The position numbers and the translations under genes were made by a program. DNA of 64,000 nucleotides. It comes from Paenibacillus montaniterrae. GTDB lineage: Bacteria; Bacillota; Bacilli; Paenibacillales; Paenibacillaceae. The stretch's first letter is position 1. Each line of letters begins with the position of its first letter. Below, piece after piece: positions 7,239 through 13,849 of the stretch. The stretch covers positions 303,272 through 367,271 of the forward strand of contig NZ_BOSE01000006.1 in the NCBI RefSeq assembly GCF_018403185.1, written 5' to 3'. Under the pieces are notes generated by a model. It searched no databases. It was not told the DNA's origin and saw nothing but the letters and a program-made list of their open reading frames with translations.

Positions 7239-8036
7239 TTAAAATAATCTCAGTTGCCCCCACTCGGCGGCTGCTGGGTTAATCCATAACACTTCCTCGC
7301 GAGATGCCCCGCCCTCTGCTTTGGCTGACTTGGTTTCTCTGTACCAGTGGGCCAGCCGTTTATTGTAAAGCTCGTTATCATACCCACTTAACAGCACCGC
7401 TCCTGGATGAGCGTCAAGTAAGTCTAATAGCTCAATGTGGTCTTGATCTGTCATTTCGTGTCGGTAGGATGTCGTTGTGCGAGTGCTGTGAACATAAGGT
7501 GGATCGGCGTAAATAAGCACATTAGGCTTTGCATACCGCTGCAGCAATTGGCTTGCTGGTTGGCATTCGATTTGCACACCTTTCAAGCGATCTGCGACAA
7601 CTTGAATCCGTTCCGGAAACTTTAACCACTCTTTGCCCGGCAATGGCCCGTTAAGTTCAATGAGACTGCGCCAACCGGTACGGTGCGAGGTTTTCCCCCC
7701 CCGACCTTGCCACAAACGTACTATCAGGCGGCGCGCTCTTTCTAAGCTGTCCTCTGCTGGATAATAACTGCCGTAGTATTCTTGTCTTGCGTGCGGCGTC
7801 CAGCGTATGACGTGAGCTAATTCCTCTGGACGCTCGCGAATGACTTGAAATAGATTGACTATCTCACCGTCAATATCATTGATTGTTTCGAGCTGGCTGC
7901 GTTCTTTTGAAAAAAGAACAGCCCCACTCCCGAAGAATGGCTCAATATAGGTTTCATGCGGCGGCATATGAGATATTATCCAATCGGCTAAGCTCCATTT
8001 GCTGCCTGGGTAGTGCAAAATGCGTGGTATAGTCAT
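7239..8036 (-). CDS. DNA adenine methyltransferase, D12/Dam class
   Basis: 265 residues. The SAM-binding motif reads EPFFGSGAV at about 32-40 and the catalytic motif IV is DPPY at 178-181, preceded by the N-terminal YPGSKW typical of Dam-like alpha-class enzymes. The expected product is N6-methyladenine, probably to protect phage DNA or to regulate it. A G8 run encodes residues about 111-115. The last six residues GQLRLF match a sliding-clamp binding peptide. It overlaps the upstream tandem-HTH gene by 4 bases. Confidence 0.9.
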   Translation of the reverse strand: MTIPRILHYPGSKWSLADWIISHMPPHETYIEPFFGSGAVLFSKERSQLETINDIDGEIVNLFQVIRERPEELAHVIRWTPHARQEYYGSYYPAEDSLERARRLIVRLWQGRGGKTSHRTGWRSLIELNGPLPGKEWLKFPERIQVVADRLKGVQIECQPASQLLQRYAKPNVLIYADPPYVHSTRTTTSYRHEMTDQDHIELLDLLDAHPGAVLLSGYDNELYNKRLAHWYRETKSAKAEGGASREEVLWINPAAAEWGQLRLF

Positions 8037-8539
8037 TTCTTTCTGCCTCCATCCCTCTTAGGGAAATTCCTTTCTCGTTTTTCTTTTGTTAATAATCCAA
8101 TTTCTCGGCTGGTCATCGGCTTACGTGTAGACGCTTCATCGAGACTCCACCCTGATTTAACCCTCCTATGAAATGTCCTTTCAGATATTCCATTCTTGGT
8201 AGCGAGTCTTAAATACTCGACTGGGTACTTTCGACTGAATTCGTGTGCTCTGGCCGCTTGAGCGCTTCGATCTTGAAGGGGCTGCGTGGCAGCTCTTTCT
8301 TTGCTCCAACCTAGCCTATTAACCCGATAGCGAAATGTGCTATAGCAAATTCCGTTCTGTTCAGCTAAGGCAATCCAGTCTTTTCCTAGACTTCTTTTTT
8401 GATGCGGTGGTGTTCGTAACGCCTTTTCTTTCGACCAGGCTAATCTTCTAATCCTCACTTCGAGTAAAGCTGGCCTTATTCCGATTGCTTCTGCCTGCTC
8501 GTAATCCTCTGGTGCAATGTAGTAATCGTAGGGATTCAT
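8033..8539 (-). CDS. Protein with three tandem HTH-like repeats
   Basis: 168 residues with three similar modules at about 16-45, 59-88 and 113-142. Each follows the pattern A-x-x-N-G-I-x-x-x-T-F-x-x-R-V-x-x-G-W-S-x-E-x-A-x-T, the sort of short helix-turn-helix seen in DNA-binding tails of phage homing nucleases. No nuclease domain is present. It is basic at the C terminus. It sits between two methyltransferase genes and is coupled to the Dam gene, so it may act with it on DNA. The ATG at 8539 follows AAAGGAG. Confidence 0.68.
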   Translation of the reverse strand: MNPYDYYIAPEDYEQAEAIGIRPALLEVRIRRLAWSKEKALRTPPHQKRSLGKDWIALAEQNGICYSTFRYRVNRLGWSKERAATQPLQDRSAQAARAHEFSRKYPVEYLRLATKNGISERTFHRRVKSGWSLDEASTRKPMTSREIGLLTKEKRERNFPKRDGGRKK

Positions 8540-8554
8540 TTGATTACTCCTTTC

Positions 8555-10474
8555 TTAATGCACAATCGATATTGTTCTTTCGTCCTGTGGCATAACCCAT
8601 ACAGGATTCCAGCTCAATTCAAACGTCAAGCCCGCTTCTGCTTCGGCTGCTGCAGCCAGAATGACATTTCCCATCTGTTCGGCTGCTCCGCATGGTACTG
8701 CATTCCCAATGTATTCGCGCGCCTTTGCGTCTGAGCATCCCTCCAACTGAAACGGTCGTCCGTCCGGCAGATGTGTAGGGAAACTTTGGAGCATTGCCAG
8801 CTCGTAGGTAGTTAGCGGTCTGTGCCAAGTACCATCTTGAGCAATAATTACCCATGTTCCTTGCTCGTTATCTGCTGGTATGCGCGGATCAGCAATAGCT
8901 GCTGCTGATGCATGAACGTCTGCGCTGCCTATTACTGTTTTGCTTGGTTTATGCCAAGCCTGCACGCCCATTGTGTCAGCTCGCGGCGCGCTTTTAATGC
9001 GGGGATCGGCAATTAGTTGAGCACCGTTTTGCACATCTGTTGCACCAGTGACCGTTGCAGCTGGGTTATTTGCCGACTGCATGCGGAATTGATCGGTATA
9101 TCTTCCCTCGCGGTTTGGCACTCGCGGGTCAGATACACTACCGGCAGCTTGCATGATACGATTGGCTGCTCGGACAGTCTTAGCGGTATCATCCCAATCT
9201 TGTACGCCGTAGCTATCAGGCATTAAATCAGTGTTAACTCGCGGGTCAGATATTGCGATTGCTCCGCTCCCAAATCTTGTTCCAGTTACGCATGGGGCAA
9301 CCTCTTCTGCTCCGACTACCCTGTACTGTGCTGGATGTCGTCCAGGCTTCTCTGTCAATTTCGGGTCAGCGATGCAAGCAGCTCCTTGATTGACTCCTGC
9401 AGCACCTGTTACGCATCCCGCTTCATTCTCGGTGGACTGAACACGAAGCAAGTTTGTTTTACCGTCTCCGCTAATCTTTACCCTTGGGTCAGATACCGCC
9501 GCTACTCCATTGCTGCGACCAAATCCTGCCGTACTTGTTACTGCTCTGCTTGGCTTAGACCAATCGGCAACCTCATATGCTCCAGCTCGTGGGCTATGAA
9601 CGACTCTAAGCGACTGCCAATCGACCTTATTGAGATCGCGCCAGTCACCGCCAGCAGGAATAAGGGCCAATCTCATCCACGTTTTCCATTGCAGGCGTGG
9701 TAATCGATGTAGCGGCCCGCCCGCTTCTGTGTCGCCTGGTGATGGTAGATTTCCGATTACATCACCGATAGAGCGCATTGGCTTAGGCGTTGGATAATAG
9801 ATTACATTCGGAATCTGCTTCGGATCGCGTGCTAGAATCAAGAAACGTACCCGTTGTTGACCAAGACCGCCTATTTCGCCTAAATTATGATCCGCTCGAA
9901 TACTAACCTCGTATCCGAAACTTTTGAGCAGCTTCTCGATCTTTCTCAGCAGCGGCTTTCCGCGCGATGTAATGCGCGGTACATTTTCCATTTGTATGAC
10001 TGCTGGTATGCCGCCGCCGTAATCAACACAGGCTTGCAGCGATAATTTAAGTCCGCTGACCGTTAGATAATTTAAGGCTTGATATTTGTCGCTTTCGGAT
10101 TTCTTTTGCGGCAACAGCCCAGACAAGCCTTTGCATGGTGGCGACAGAAAGAGAAACCACGGCACTCGCTCTTTGAACGCTTTCCAAATATCCCAGCTCG
10201 TAGCTTCTCGCCAATCTTCCGGCGGCTCATGTCCATGCCATGCTACATATTGCCAGCGCTCGAACAAATCCATTGTTACGGCTGTCTGCTCCCCTGTAAT
10301 CAAATCATGGTTATGATTAGCAACTGGATCACTGTCGATTGAGCAGAGCAATTTGAAGCGATAAAGCTTCCCGCCGTACTCAACTTGGGACTTTAATAGT
10401 CCTGCCGACTCGCCGCCAATCCCGCCAAATAGTACGGCTGCTGTCTTGTGCTGCACATTATCTATAGCTAACAA
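8555..10474 (-). CDS. C5-cytosine DNA methyltransferase with six-repeat target region
   Basis: 639 residues from a TTG at 10474 with AGGAGG 7 bases upstream. C5-methyltransferase motifs appear in order: FGGIGGESAGL (I, residue 16), SPPC with nucleophile C114 (IV), MENV at 162-165 (VI), QQRVRF at 206-211 (VIII), the RPLTTYELAMLQSFP block (IX) at 552-566 and GNAVP at 590-594 (X). Between VIII and IX lie six repeats of about 40 residues, each ending in (A/S)DPR or ADPK at 329, 370, 410, 449, 490 and 529. The large repeat block suggests several target recognition units. It is far longer than ordinary C5 enzymes. Confidence 0.9.
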   Translation of the reverse strand: MLAIDNVQHKTAAVLFGGIGGESAGLLKSQVEYGGKLYRFKLLCSIDSDPVANHNHDLITGEQTAVTMDLFERWQYVAWHGHEPPEDWREATSWDIWKAFKERVPWFLFLSPPCKGLSGLLPQKKSESDKYQALNYLTVSGLKLSLQACVDYGGGIPAVIQMENVPRITSRGKPLLRKIEKLLKSFGYEVSIRADHNLGEIGGLGQQRVRFLILARDPKQIPNVIYYPTPKPMRSIGDVIGNLPSPGDTEAGGPLHRLPRLQWKTWMRLALIPAGGDWRDLNKVDWQSLRVVHSPRAGAYEVADWSKPSRAVTSTAGFGRSNGVAAVSDPRVKISGDGKTNLLRVQSTENEAGCVTGAAGVNQGAACIADPKLTEKPGRHPAQYRVVGAEEVAPCVTGTRFGSGAIAISDPRVNTDLMPDSYGVQDWDDTAKTVRAANRIMQAAGSVSDPRVPNREGRYTDQFRMQSANNPAATVTGATDVQNGAQLIADPRIKSAPRADTMGVQAWHKPSKTVIGSADVHASAAAIADPRIPADNEQGTWVIIAQDGTWHRPLTTYELAMLQSFPTHLPDGRPFQLEGCSDAKAREYIGNAVPCGAAEQMGNVILAAAAEAEAGLTFELSWNPVWVMPQDERTISIVH

Positions 10475-10486
10475 ATCTATTCCTCC

Positions 10487-10726
10487 TTATTTTTGCCTAG
10501 TGTAGATTTGATTTTTGGTTGATCTTATTTCTGCTCGAATCTCTTGAATTTTTCCCTCGATCATTTCGTCAGCCTTGGCGCTGGTTAAGCCTGCTGCTCT
10601 AAGATCGCTCTTAACTGCTAACAAGAAATATTCCAAGTTATAAAGCTTGTTATAAAGAAGTTGATGCCAACTGTTGTACGCCATCTGTACGCTTGTCTCT
10701 TTTTCCGCTGCCCGCTCCTTAGACAT
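10487..10726 (-). CDS. Hypothetical phage protein, 79 residues
   Basis: No family recognised. The ATG at 10726 follows AGGAGGGTTGAGTT. The protein is predicted fully helical with a charged C-terminal helix (MIEGKIQEIRAEIRSTKNQI). It lies 12 bases upstream of the C5 methyltransferase and may be co-translated with it. Confidence 0.58.
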   Translation of the reverse strand: MSKERAAEKETSVQMAYNSWHQLLYNKLYNLEYFLLAVKSDLRAAGLTSAKADEMIEGKIQEIRAEIRSTKNQIYTRQK

Positions 10727-10770
10727 AACTCAACCCTCCTATATTCAGAATTTTCAAACGATTGGAGCTA

Positions 10771-11562
10771 TCATTCTCTTGATCGGCGTAGCTTGAGGTA
10801 TACCGACCAGCCTGTAAGATCGTTATACTCAGCTCTTGCATCCGTCAAATCCCAATCGGGGTATTGCTTCTTCCAGTAGATCAGATTATCTATTTCATCT
10901 TTGACAATCCGCTCCACCTGACGGCGTGAATACTTATGATCGTTTGTGCTGTACTCAGGCCTTTCTAGGTTCTGGCTGCTGCTCCATCGCTTCTTGCCGT
11001 TCGGATTTTTCATAAGGTATCGGGCGATAGCTTCTAATCCATATTCATTAGGCTTCAAACGGTCTGCATTGACAAATCCTATTCTGTCGCCTTTTTTCTG
11101 CCCTTTTTTCTTCGGCTTCCTCCACAATTCTTCTATCTCATCCCGATCTAATCCACCATTCATAATAATGTGATGGTGGATACGAACAGGCTTCTCATCG
11201 TCTTTACCTGTTCTATATTCGGTGATAAGCACATATTTTAATGGGTCAAGCCCTTCCTTCTTCCGCTTGTACGCTATGCGCCGAATGTATTTAGACACTT
11301 CTTTTTCAGCTGCTTCTATTGTGTCAGGCAATTCTGCGTAGGTAAGGGATACATGAAGGTCGCCTTCTCCAAAGTTCGTATTCAACAACTGTACAAAGTA
11401 CCGCTTAGCGTTTTTATCGTTCAAATTCTTTTGTTTGGGAGCTGACACTTTCCCTTTCTTTGAACGCTTTCTTGGTGTAGGAAGGCTTGTGTGCGAATAT
11501 ATGTCAACTTCCATGTATTTCTTGCCACAGTAAATCTTTTTTTCTCTTATACAGCTTCTCAC
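10771..11562 (-). CDS. HUH-type rolling-circle replication protein
   Basis: 263 residues from a GTG at 11562, chosen because GGAGGA lies 6 bases upstream; in-frame ATGs at 11646 and 11514 are alternatives with poor sites. The metal-binding HUH motif is at H129-H131 (VRIHHHIIMNGG) and a candidate nucleophile Tyr lies at about 182 (AIARYLMKNPNG). These are marks of Rep proteins that nick one strand and start rolling-circle replication in plasmids, some phages and integrative elements. It follows a leader covered by a probable antisense RNA at 11749-11823. Confidence 0.78.
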   Translation of the reverse strand: MRSCIREKKIYCGKKYMEVDIYSHTSLPTPRKRSKKGKVSAPKQKNLNDKNAKRYFVQLLNTNFGEGDLHVSLTYAELPDTIEAAEKEVSKYIRRIAYKRKKEGLDPLKYVLITEYRTGKDDEKPVRIHHHIIMNGGLDRDEIEELWRKPKKKGQKKGDRIGFVNADRLKPNEYGLEAIARYLMKNPNGKKRWSSSQNLERPEYSTNDHKYSRRQVERIVKDEIDNLIYWKKQYPDWDLTDARAEYNDLTGWSVYLKLRRSRE

Positions 11563-11687
11563 GGCTATTCCTCCAGCTCGTTCATGATCTGCCGTAAGGG
11601 GTATATCTATCTGCCACGCTTCAAGGGCTTTTCTCTCCCTGCACATATCTGCATCGTCAGAAAGATAATACCCATTACAAGCCCGAT

Positions 11688-11709
11688 AACGCTTGGTTAA
11701 GCGTTTTTT
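11688..11709 (+). terminator. Terminator-like hairpin on the plus strand
   Basis: AACGCTT (11688-11694) pairs with AAGCGTT (11699-11705) across a GGTT loop and is followed by a T run to 11709. It points rightward, just before the antisense RNA promoter, and would shield that promoter from upstream rightward transcription. On the other strand it forms a hairpin in the rep leader. Confidence 0.5.
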
Positions 11710-11713
11710 AAGG

Positions 11714-11742
11714 TTGTTGCTCGCCGCGAGAAATGCTACAAT
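11714..11742 (+). promoter_or_regulatory. SigmaA-type promoter of the antisense RNA
   Basis: TTGTTG (11714-11719), a 17-base spacer and TACAAT (11737-11742) form a good housekeeping promoter facing right, against the flow of the early operon. A CTCG-CCG-CGAG inverted repeat lies in the spacer. The start would be near 11749. Confidence 0.65.
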
Positions 11743-11748
11743 TAATTT

Positions 11749-11823
11749 AGTAGATTAATAGATTCTCGCTTTGAGTTCGCCCCTGGTCGCTACCGTTAAT
11801 AGCACCAAAGGGCGTTCTTTTTT
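11749..11823 (+). ncRNA. Probable antisense RNA to the rep leader, about 75 nt
   Basis: The promoter at 11714-11742 is followed by a short sequence and a strong terminator: CGCCC (11778-11782) pairs with GGGCG (11110 plus 0 offset, at 11810-11814), TGGT (11784-11787) with ACCA (11804-11807) and GCTA (11789-11792) with TAGC (11800-11803), then a T-rich tract to 11823. No reading frame is present. The RNA would be fully complementary to the leader of the leftward rep transcript, which is the arrangement of copy-number antisense RNAs of rolling-circle plasmids. That role is inference. The hairpin might also serve as a replication origin structure. Confidence 0.55.
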
Positions 11824-11827
11824 GCCC

Positions 11828-12028
11828 TCATATGGCATCGGCAAGCGTTATGTCTTGCGGACGTACGAGCATAACGCTGTTTCCGTTTAAATCCATCAAC
11901 TCAGCTTGGATGAACATTCCAGTTTCCGACTTTCGGTAGATGATTGCTGAGATATGCTTGTACCTTAAGCCGCGATGCATGATAGCTTGTCCGCTTGCCA
12001 TTGCTGCCTTTAACTCCTCGTTATCCAA
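11828..12028 (-). CDS. Hypothetical phage protein, 66 residues
   Basis: No named family recognised. It starts at a TTG (12028) with AGGGGGT about 9 bases upstream. Predicted as a small beta-rich domain (KHISAIIYR, MFIQAELMD, SVMLVRP). It lies upstream of the rep leader in the early operon. Confidence 0.6.
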   Translation of the reverse strand: MDNEELKAAMASGQAIMHRGLRYKHISAIIYRKSETGMFIQAELMDLNGNSVMLVRPQDITLADAI

Positions 12029-12043
12029 TGCGCTTACCCCCTT

Positions 12044-12253
12044 TTAATCAAATGGCTTGCCGTAATTATGCGGCTGATTCCGCATCTCTTGCTGCAGCAT
12101 ATCTAGGGCCAGTTCGTATGCTTCTACTCCTTTACCAGCACTAGGGCAAACTGTTAAAGAAGCTAGTCCAAGATTTTGCAGTGCTTCACCGTATGTATGT
12201 GTTCCTCTCTTAGCTTCGATAACGATCTGTTCCGCTGTTTCTTCTATTGACAT
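12044..12253 (-). CDS. Hypothetical phage protein, 69 residues
   Basis: No family recognised. The ATG at 12253 follows GGAGGTGAACCC inside the end of the previous gene, which it overlaps by 10 bases. It is predicted helical with a C-terminal QQEMRNQPHNYGKPFD tail. Confidence 0.58.
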   Translation of the reverse strand: MSIEETAEQIVIEAKRGTHTYGEALQNLGLASLTVCPSAGKGVEAYELALDMLQQEMRNQPHNYGKPFD

Positions 12254-12432
12254 GGGTTCACCTCCAACTTTTTGAGGAAGCGTCCCAATTTTTTAGATTC
12301 TTCCGCAGTTAAGAAAATTGCGCCGACCTCTTCGCCGTCAAAATATTGCTTTAATTCGACGACTCCGCCAGTTGCGTCAGCAACCAATTTACTCGAAAGA
12401 TTATCGTAAATTACTTCTTTCAAGAACTTCAC
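12244..12432 (-). CDS. Hypothetical phage protein, 62 residues
   Basis: No family recognised. A GTG at 12432 overlaps its own ribosome site (AAGGGGTG), so the TTG at 12423 with 8-base spacing may be the true start. The protein is a small alpha/beta unit ending in a Lys-rich helix (ESKKLGRFLKKLEVN). The hairpin array lies immediately upstream. Confidence 0.55.
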   Translation of the reverse strand: MKFLKEVIYDNLSSKLVADATGGVVELKQYFDGEEVGAIFLTAEESKKLGRFLKKLEVNPCQ

Positions 12433-12458
12433 CCCTTAAATGAAAAATATGAATCTTT

Positions 12459-12537
12459 GATGTATCAGCTACATCTAATGAGTAATGATGAAGGAGGAAA
12501 CATCATTACCCATTAGATAGAGCTGATCGGCTCTATC
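12459..12537. repeat. Array of three abutting hairpins
   Basis: Hairpin 1 pairs GATGTA (12459-12464) with TACATC (12470-12475). Hairpin 2 pairs 12473-12490 with 12501-12518, 17 of 18 positions, across a loop that holds AGGAGG. Hairpin 3 pairs GATAGAGC (12516-12523) with GCTCTATC (12530-12537). Neighbouring arms share three bases, so the hairpins exclude each other partly. There is no T tract. It fills the only larger gap in this part of the operon and could be an RNA switch or a single-strand origin. Confidence 0.7.
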
Positions 12538-12745
12538 AATCTATTACAATCCAATCATCGGCCTGTAAGTCATTAAGGCTTGGTAGCCATGCTCGTACTC
12601 CATCTAAACCATCAAGGCGGTACACCAAGCATCTAGTCGCACCGTTTTGAGGTTTTACTTTTTTGTATTCAAGCTCAGCGGAATTGCGCCTCGTCATAAA
12701 CCGCTTTTCCTCTGCTGCCTGTCTAGCAGCTTCTTGTATATTCAC
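12536..12745 (-). CDS. Tad2-like (DUF2829) anti-Thoeris candidate
   Basis: 69 residues from a GTG at 12745 with AAGGTGAGATT upstream. The C terminus WLPSLNDLQADDWIVID matches the W-(L)-x-S-x-x-D-x-x-A-x-D-W pattern of the Tad2/DUF2829 family and the N terminus (MNIQEAARQAAEEKRF) fits the opening helix of that family. Tad2 proteins are phage-encoded sponges for the cyclic signal of Thoeris defence. This copy is short because the middle part is reduced, so ligand binding is uncertain. Position among small early genes suits an anti-defence role. Confidence 0.65.
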   Translation of the reverse strand: MNIQEAARQAAEEKRFMTRRNSAELEYKKVKPQNGATRCLVYRLDGLDGVRAWLPSLNDLQADDWIVID

Positions 12746-12770
12746 AATCTCACCTTATTCCCCTTAAATG

Positions 12771-12908
12771 CTAAATTACTTGCTTTTCAGTTGAGCTCCG
12801 CTCCTCTTCTTTTTGCTTCTCAATTTCTTTTAATACAATATTTGCCCATACATCCACTAAATTCTTTGGATTCGGGTGCGGAATGGTTTTAACTGTAGCT
12901 CTTATCAT
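12771..12908 (-). CDS. Small phage protein, 45 residues
   Basis: The ATG at 12908 follows GAGGAGAAGAA closely, and the frame runs to a TAG at 12771, 26 bases before the Tad2-like gene. The sequence begins MIRATVKTIPHPNPKNLVD, then a helix with WANIVLKEIEKQKEEE. No family recognised. Good ribosome site and fit in the operon support it. Confidence 0.6.
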   Translation of the reverse strand: MIRATVKTIPHPNPKNLVDVWANIVLKEIEKQKEEERSSTEKQVI

Positions 12909-13004
12909 TTCTTCTCCTCACTTCCTTAATGAGCTTGTATAATATTTCCTCTTTCTCTGCTAAAATGTTAATTGATCAAATTTATCAAGAAAGAGGGTGC
13001 TAGA

Positions 13005-13448
13005 TTGCTTAGTTTTTTTAAATCACTGTTCAAATCTACAAATGAACCTCGTGAAGAGTCCATAAGTTATCGCAAAACCATTGATATTGAACAATTTAGG
13101 CAATATCAAACATCTGTAGCAGGTATAACATTTGAAAATCTTGACGGATCTTCAAGAGAGCTTATAGCTTCTCGTTGTCGTTACGGTCAAAAATTATTGC
13201 TTACCAGAGAGCCTGAAAACCCTCATGACAGTAAAGCAGTAAAAATTTTGACTCAAGATGGGCAACAACTGGGCTACTTAGACAAGAAAGAAGCAAGTGA
13301 TATGCAAGCTTTACTAAAGGGAACATCAAAGACGTTTAGCCATGTTGAAGCATATTTTTTAGAATTTACCGAATTTGAAAATGACAAAGGTAAACTAATT
13401 CCATCCTGCGAAATTTGTATTCGTAAATACTACAAAAACAAGTATTGA
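13005..13448 (+). CDS. HIRAN-domain protein
   Basis: About 147 residues from a TTG at 13005 with GAGGGTG upstream; an earlier TTG at 12972 has no site. A HIRAN domain is visible in the middle: VAGITFENLDGSSRELIA, then LLLTREPENPHDSKAVKI and LGYLDKKEASDM. HIRAN domains bind DNA ends or stalled forks and usually accompany helicases; here the domain stands alone with a short basic N terminus. It runs against the early operon between the Cro-like and 45-residue genes, as lysogenic accessory genes do. A TATAAT at 12938-12943 may belong to its promoter. Confidence 0.75.
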   Translation: MLSFFKSLFKSTNEPREESISYRKTIDIEQFRQYQTSVAGITFENLDGSSRELIASRCRYGQKLLLTREPENPHDSKAVKILTQDGQQLGYLDKKEASDMQALLKGTSKTFSHVEAYFLEFTEFENDKGKLIPSCEICIRKYYKNKY

Positions 13449-13480
13449 TTAAGTTAGCCGTCATAACTTGGCGGCCAACT

Positions 13481-13768
13481 TTAATATCCACGTACTTCTG
13501 CGCAAGCTTCTTCATCAGTTTTCAAAAACTGTGCCACATTGCTTTGTTCCCTTTCGGGAACATTTTGTTCAAAAAAATGTCCCGCTTCTGATTGAGGGAT
13601 GTTTAATACTTCCAACATTGTTGCAAACTCCTCAACGCTGATTTTAATTTTTCCATTTTCTTTCTTATGATAAGAGGTACGGTTAATATTTAGAGCTTGT
13701 GCCATGTCCTCTTGAGATACCTTGCGAGATAGTCGTTCAAATCTCAATCTTTGCAAGTTGAATTTCAT
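13481..13768 (-). CDS. Cro-like HTH regulator
   Basis: 95 residues with an XRE-family helix-turn-helix at about 8-60 (VSQEDMAQALNINRTSYHKKENGK). First gene of the leftward early operon, transcribed from the promoter at 13795-13823, so it has the place of a Cro or antirepressor. It contains a perfect copy of the repressor operator in its own coding sequence (13546-13561). The C terminus is acidic and unlike known domains. Confidence 0.8.
   Translation of the reverse strand: MKFNLQRLRFERLSRKVSQEDMAQALNINRTSYHKKENGKIKISVEEFATMLEVLNIPQSEAGHFFEQNVPEREQSNVAQFLKTDEEACAEVRGY
13546..13561. promoter_or_regulatory. Phage operator O1, intragenic
   Basis: GTTCCC-TTTC-GGGAAC is a perfect 16-bp inverted repeat inside the Cro-like gene. 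Two variants of the same site lie in the divergent control region, which supports all three as binding sites of the phage repressor and/or Cro. Confidence 0.65.
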
Positions 13769-13794
13769 CGTTCCTCACCGCCTTTCATGATTAC

Positions 13795-13823
13795 ACTATA
13801 ATTATTTCGTTCCCGTTTGTCAA
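13795..13823 (-). promoter_or_regulatory. Leftward early promoter
   Basis: On the minus strand TTGACA, a 17-base spacer and TATAGT form a near-consensus sigmaA promoter. Transcription would start near 13788 and read the Cro-like gene and the whole early operon. Operator O2 overlaps its -35 box. Confidence 0.8.
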
Positions 13824-13824
13824 C
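13809..13824. promoter_or_regulatory. Phage operator O2
   Basis: GTTCCC-GTTT-GTCAAC differs in two positions from the perfect inverted repeat of O1. It covers the -35 box of the leftward promoter, so binding would block early transcription. Confidence 0.65.
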
Positions 13825-13849
13825 ATATGTATTCGATTTTTACCTTTTT

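Noticed and set aside
34..12908. Many plus-strand reading frames opposite the prophage and core genes
   Set aside because: They lie antisense to genes with recognisable domains and good ribosome sites, have low-complexity or Cys/Ser-rich translations and lack their own ribosome sites.
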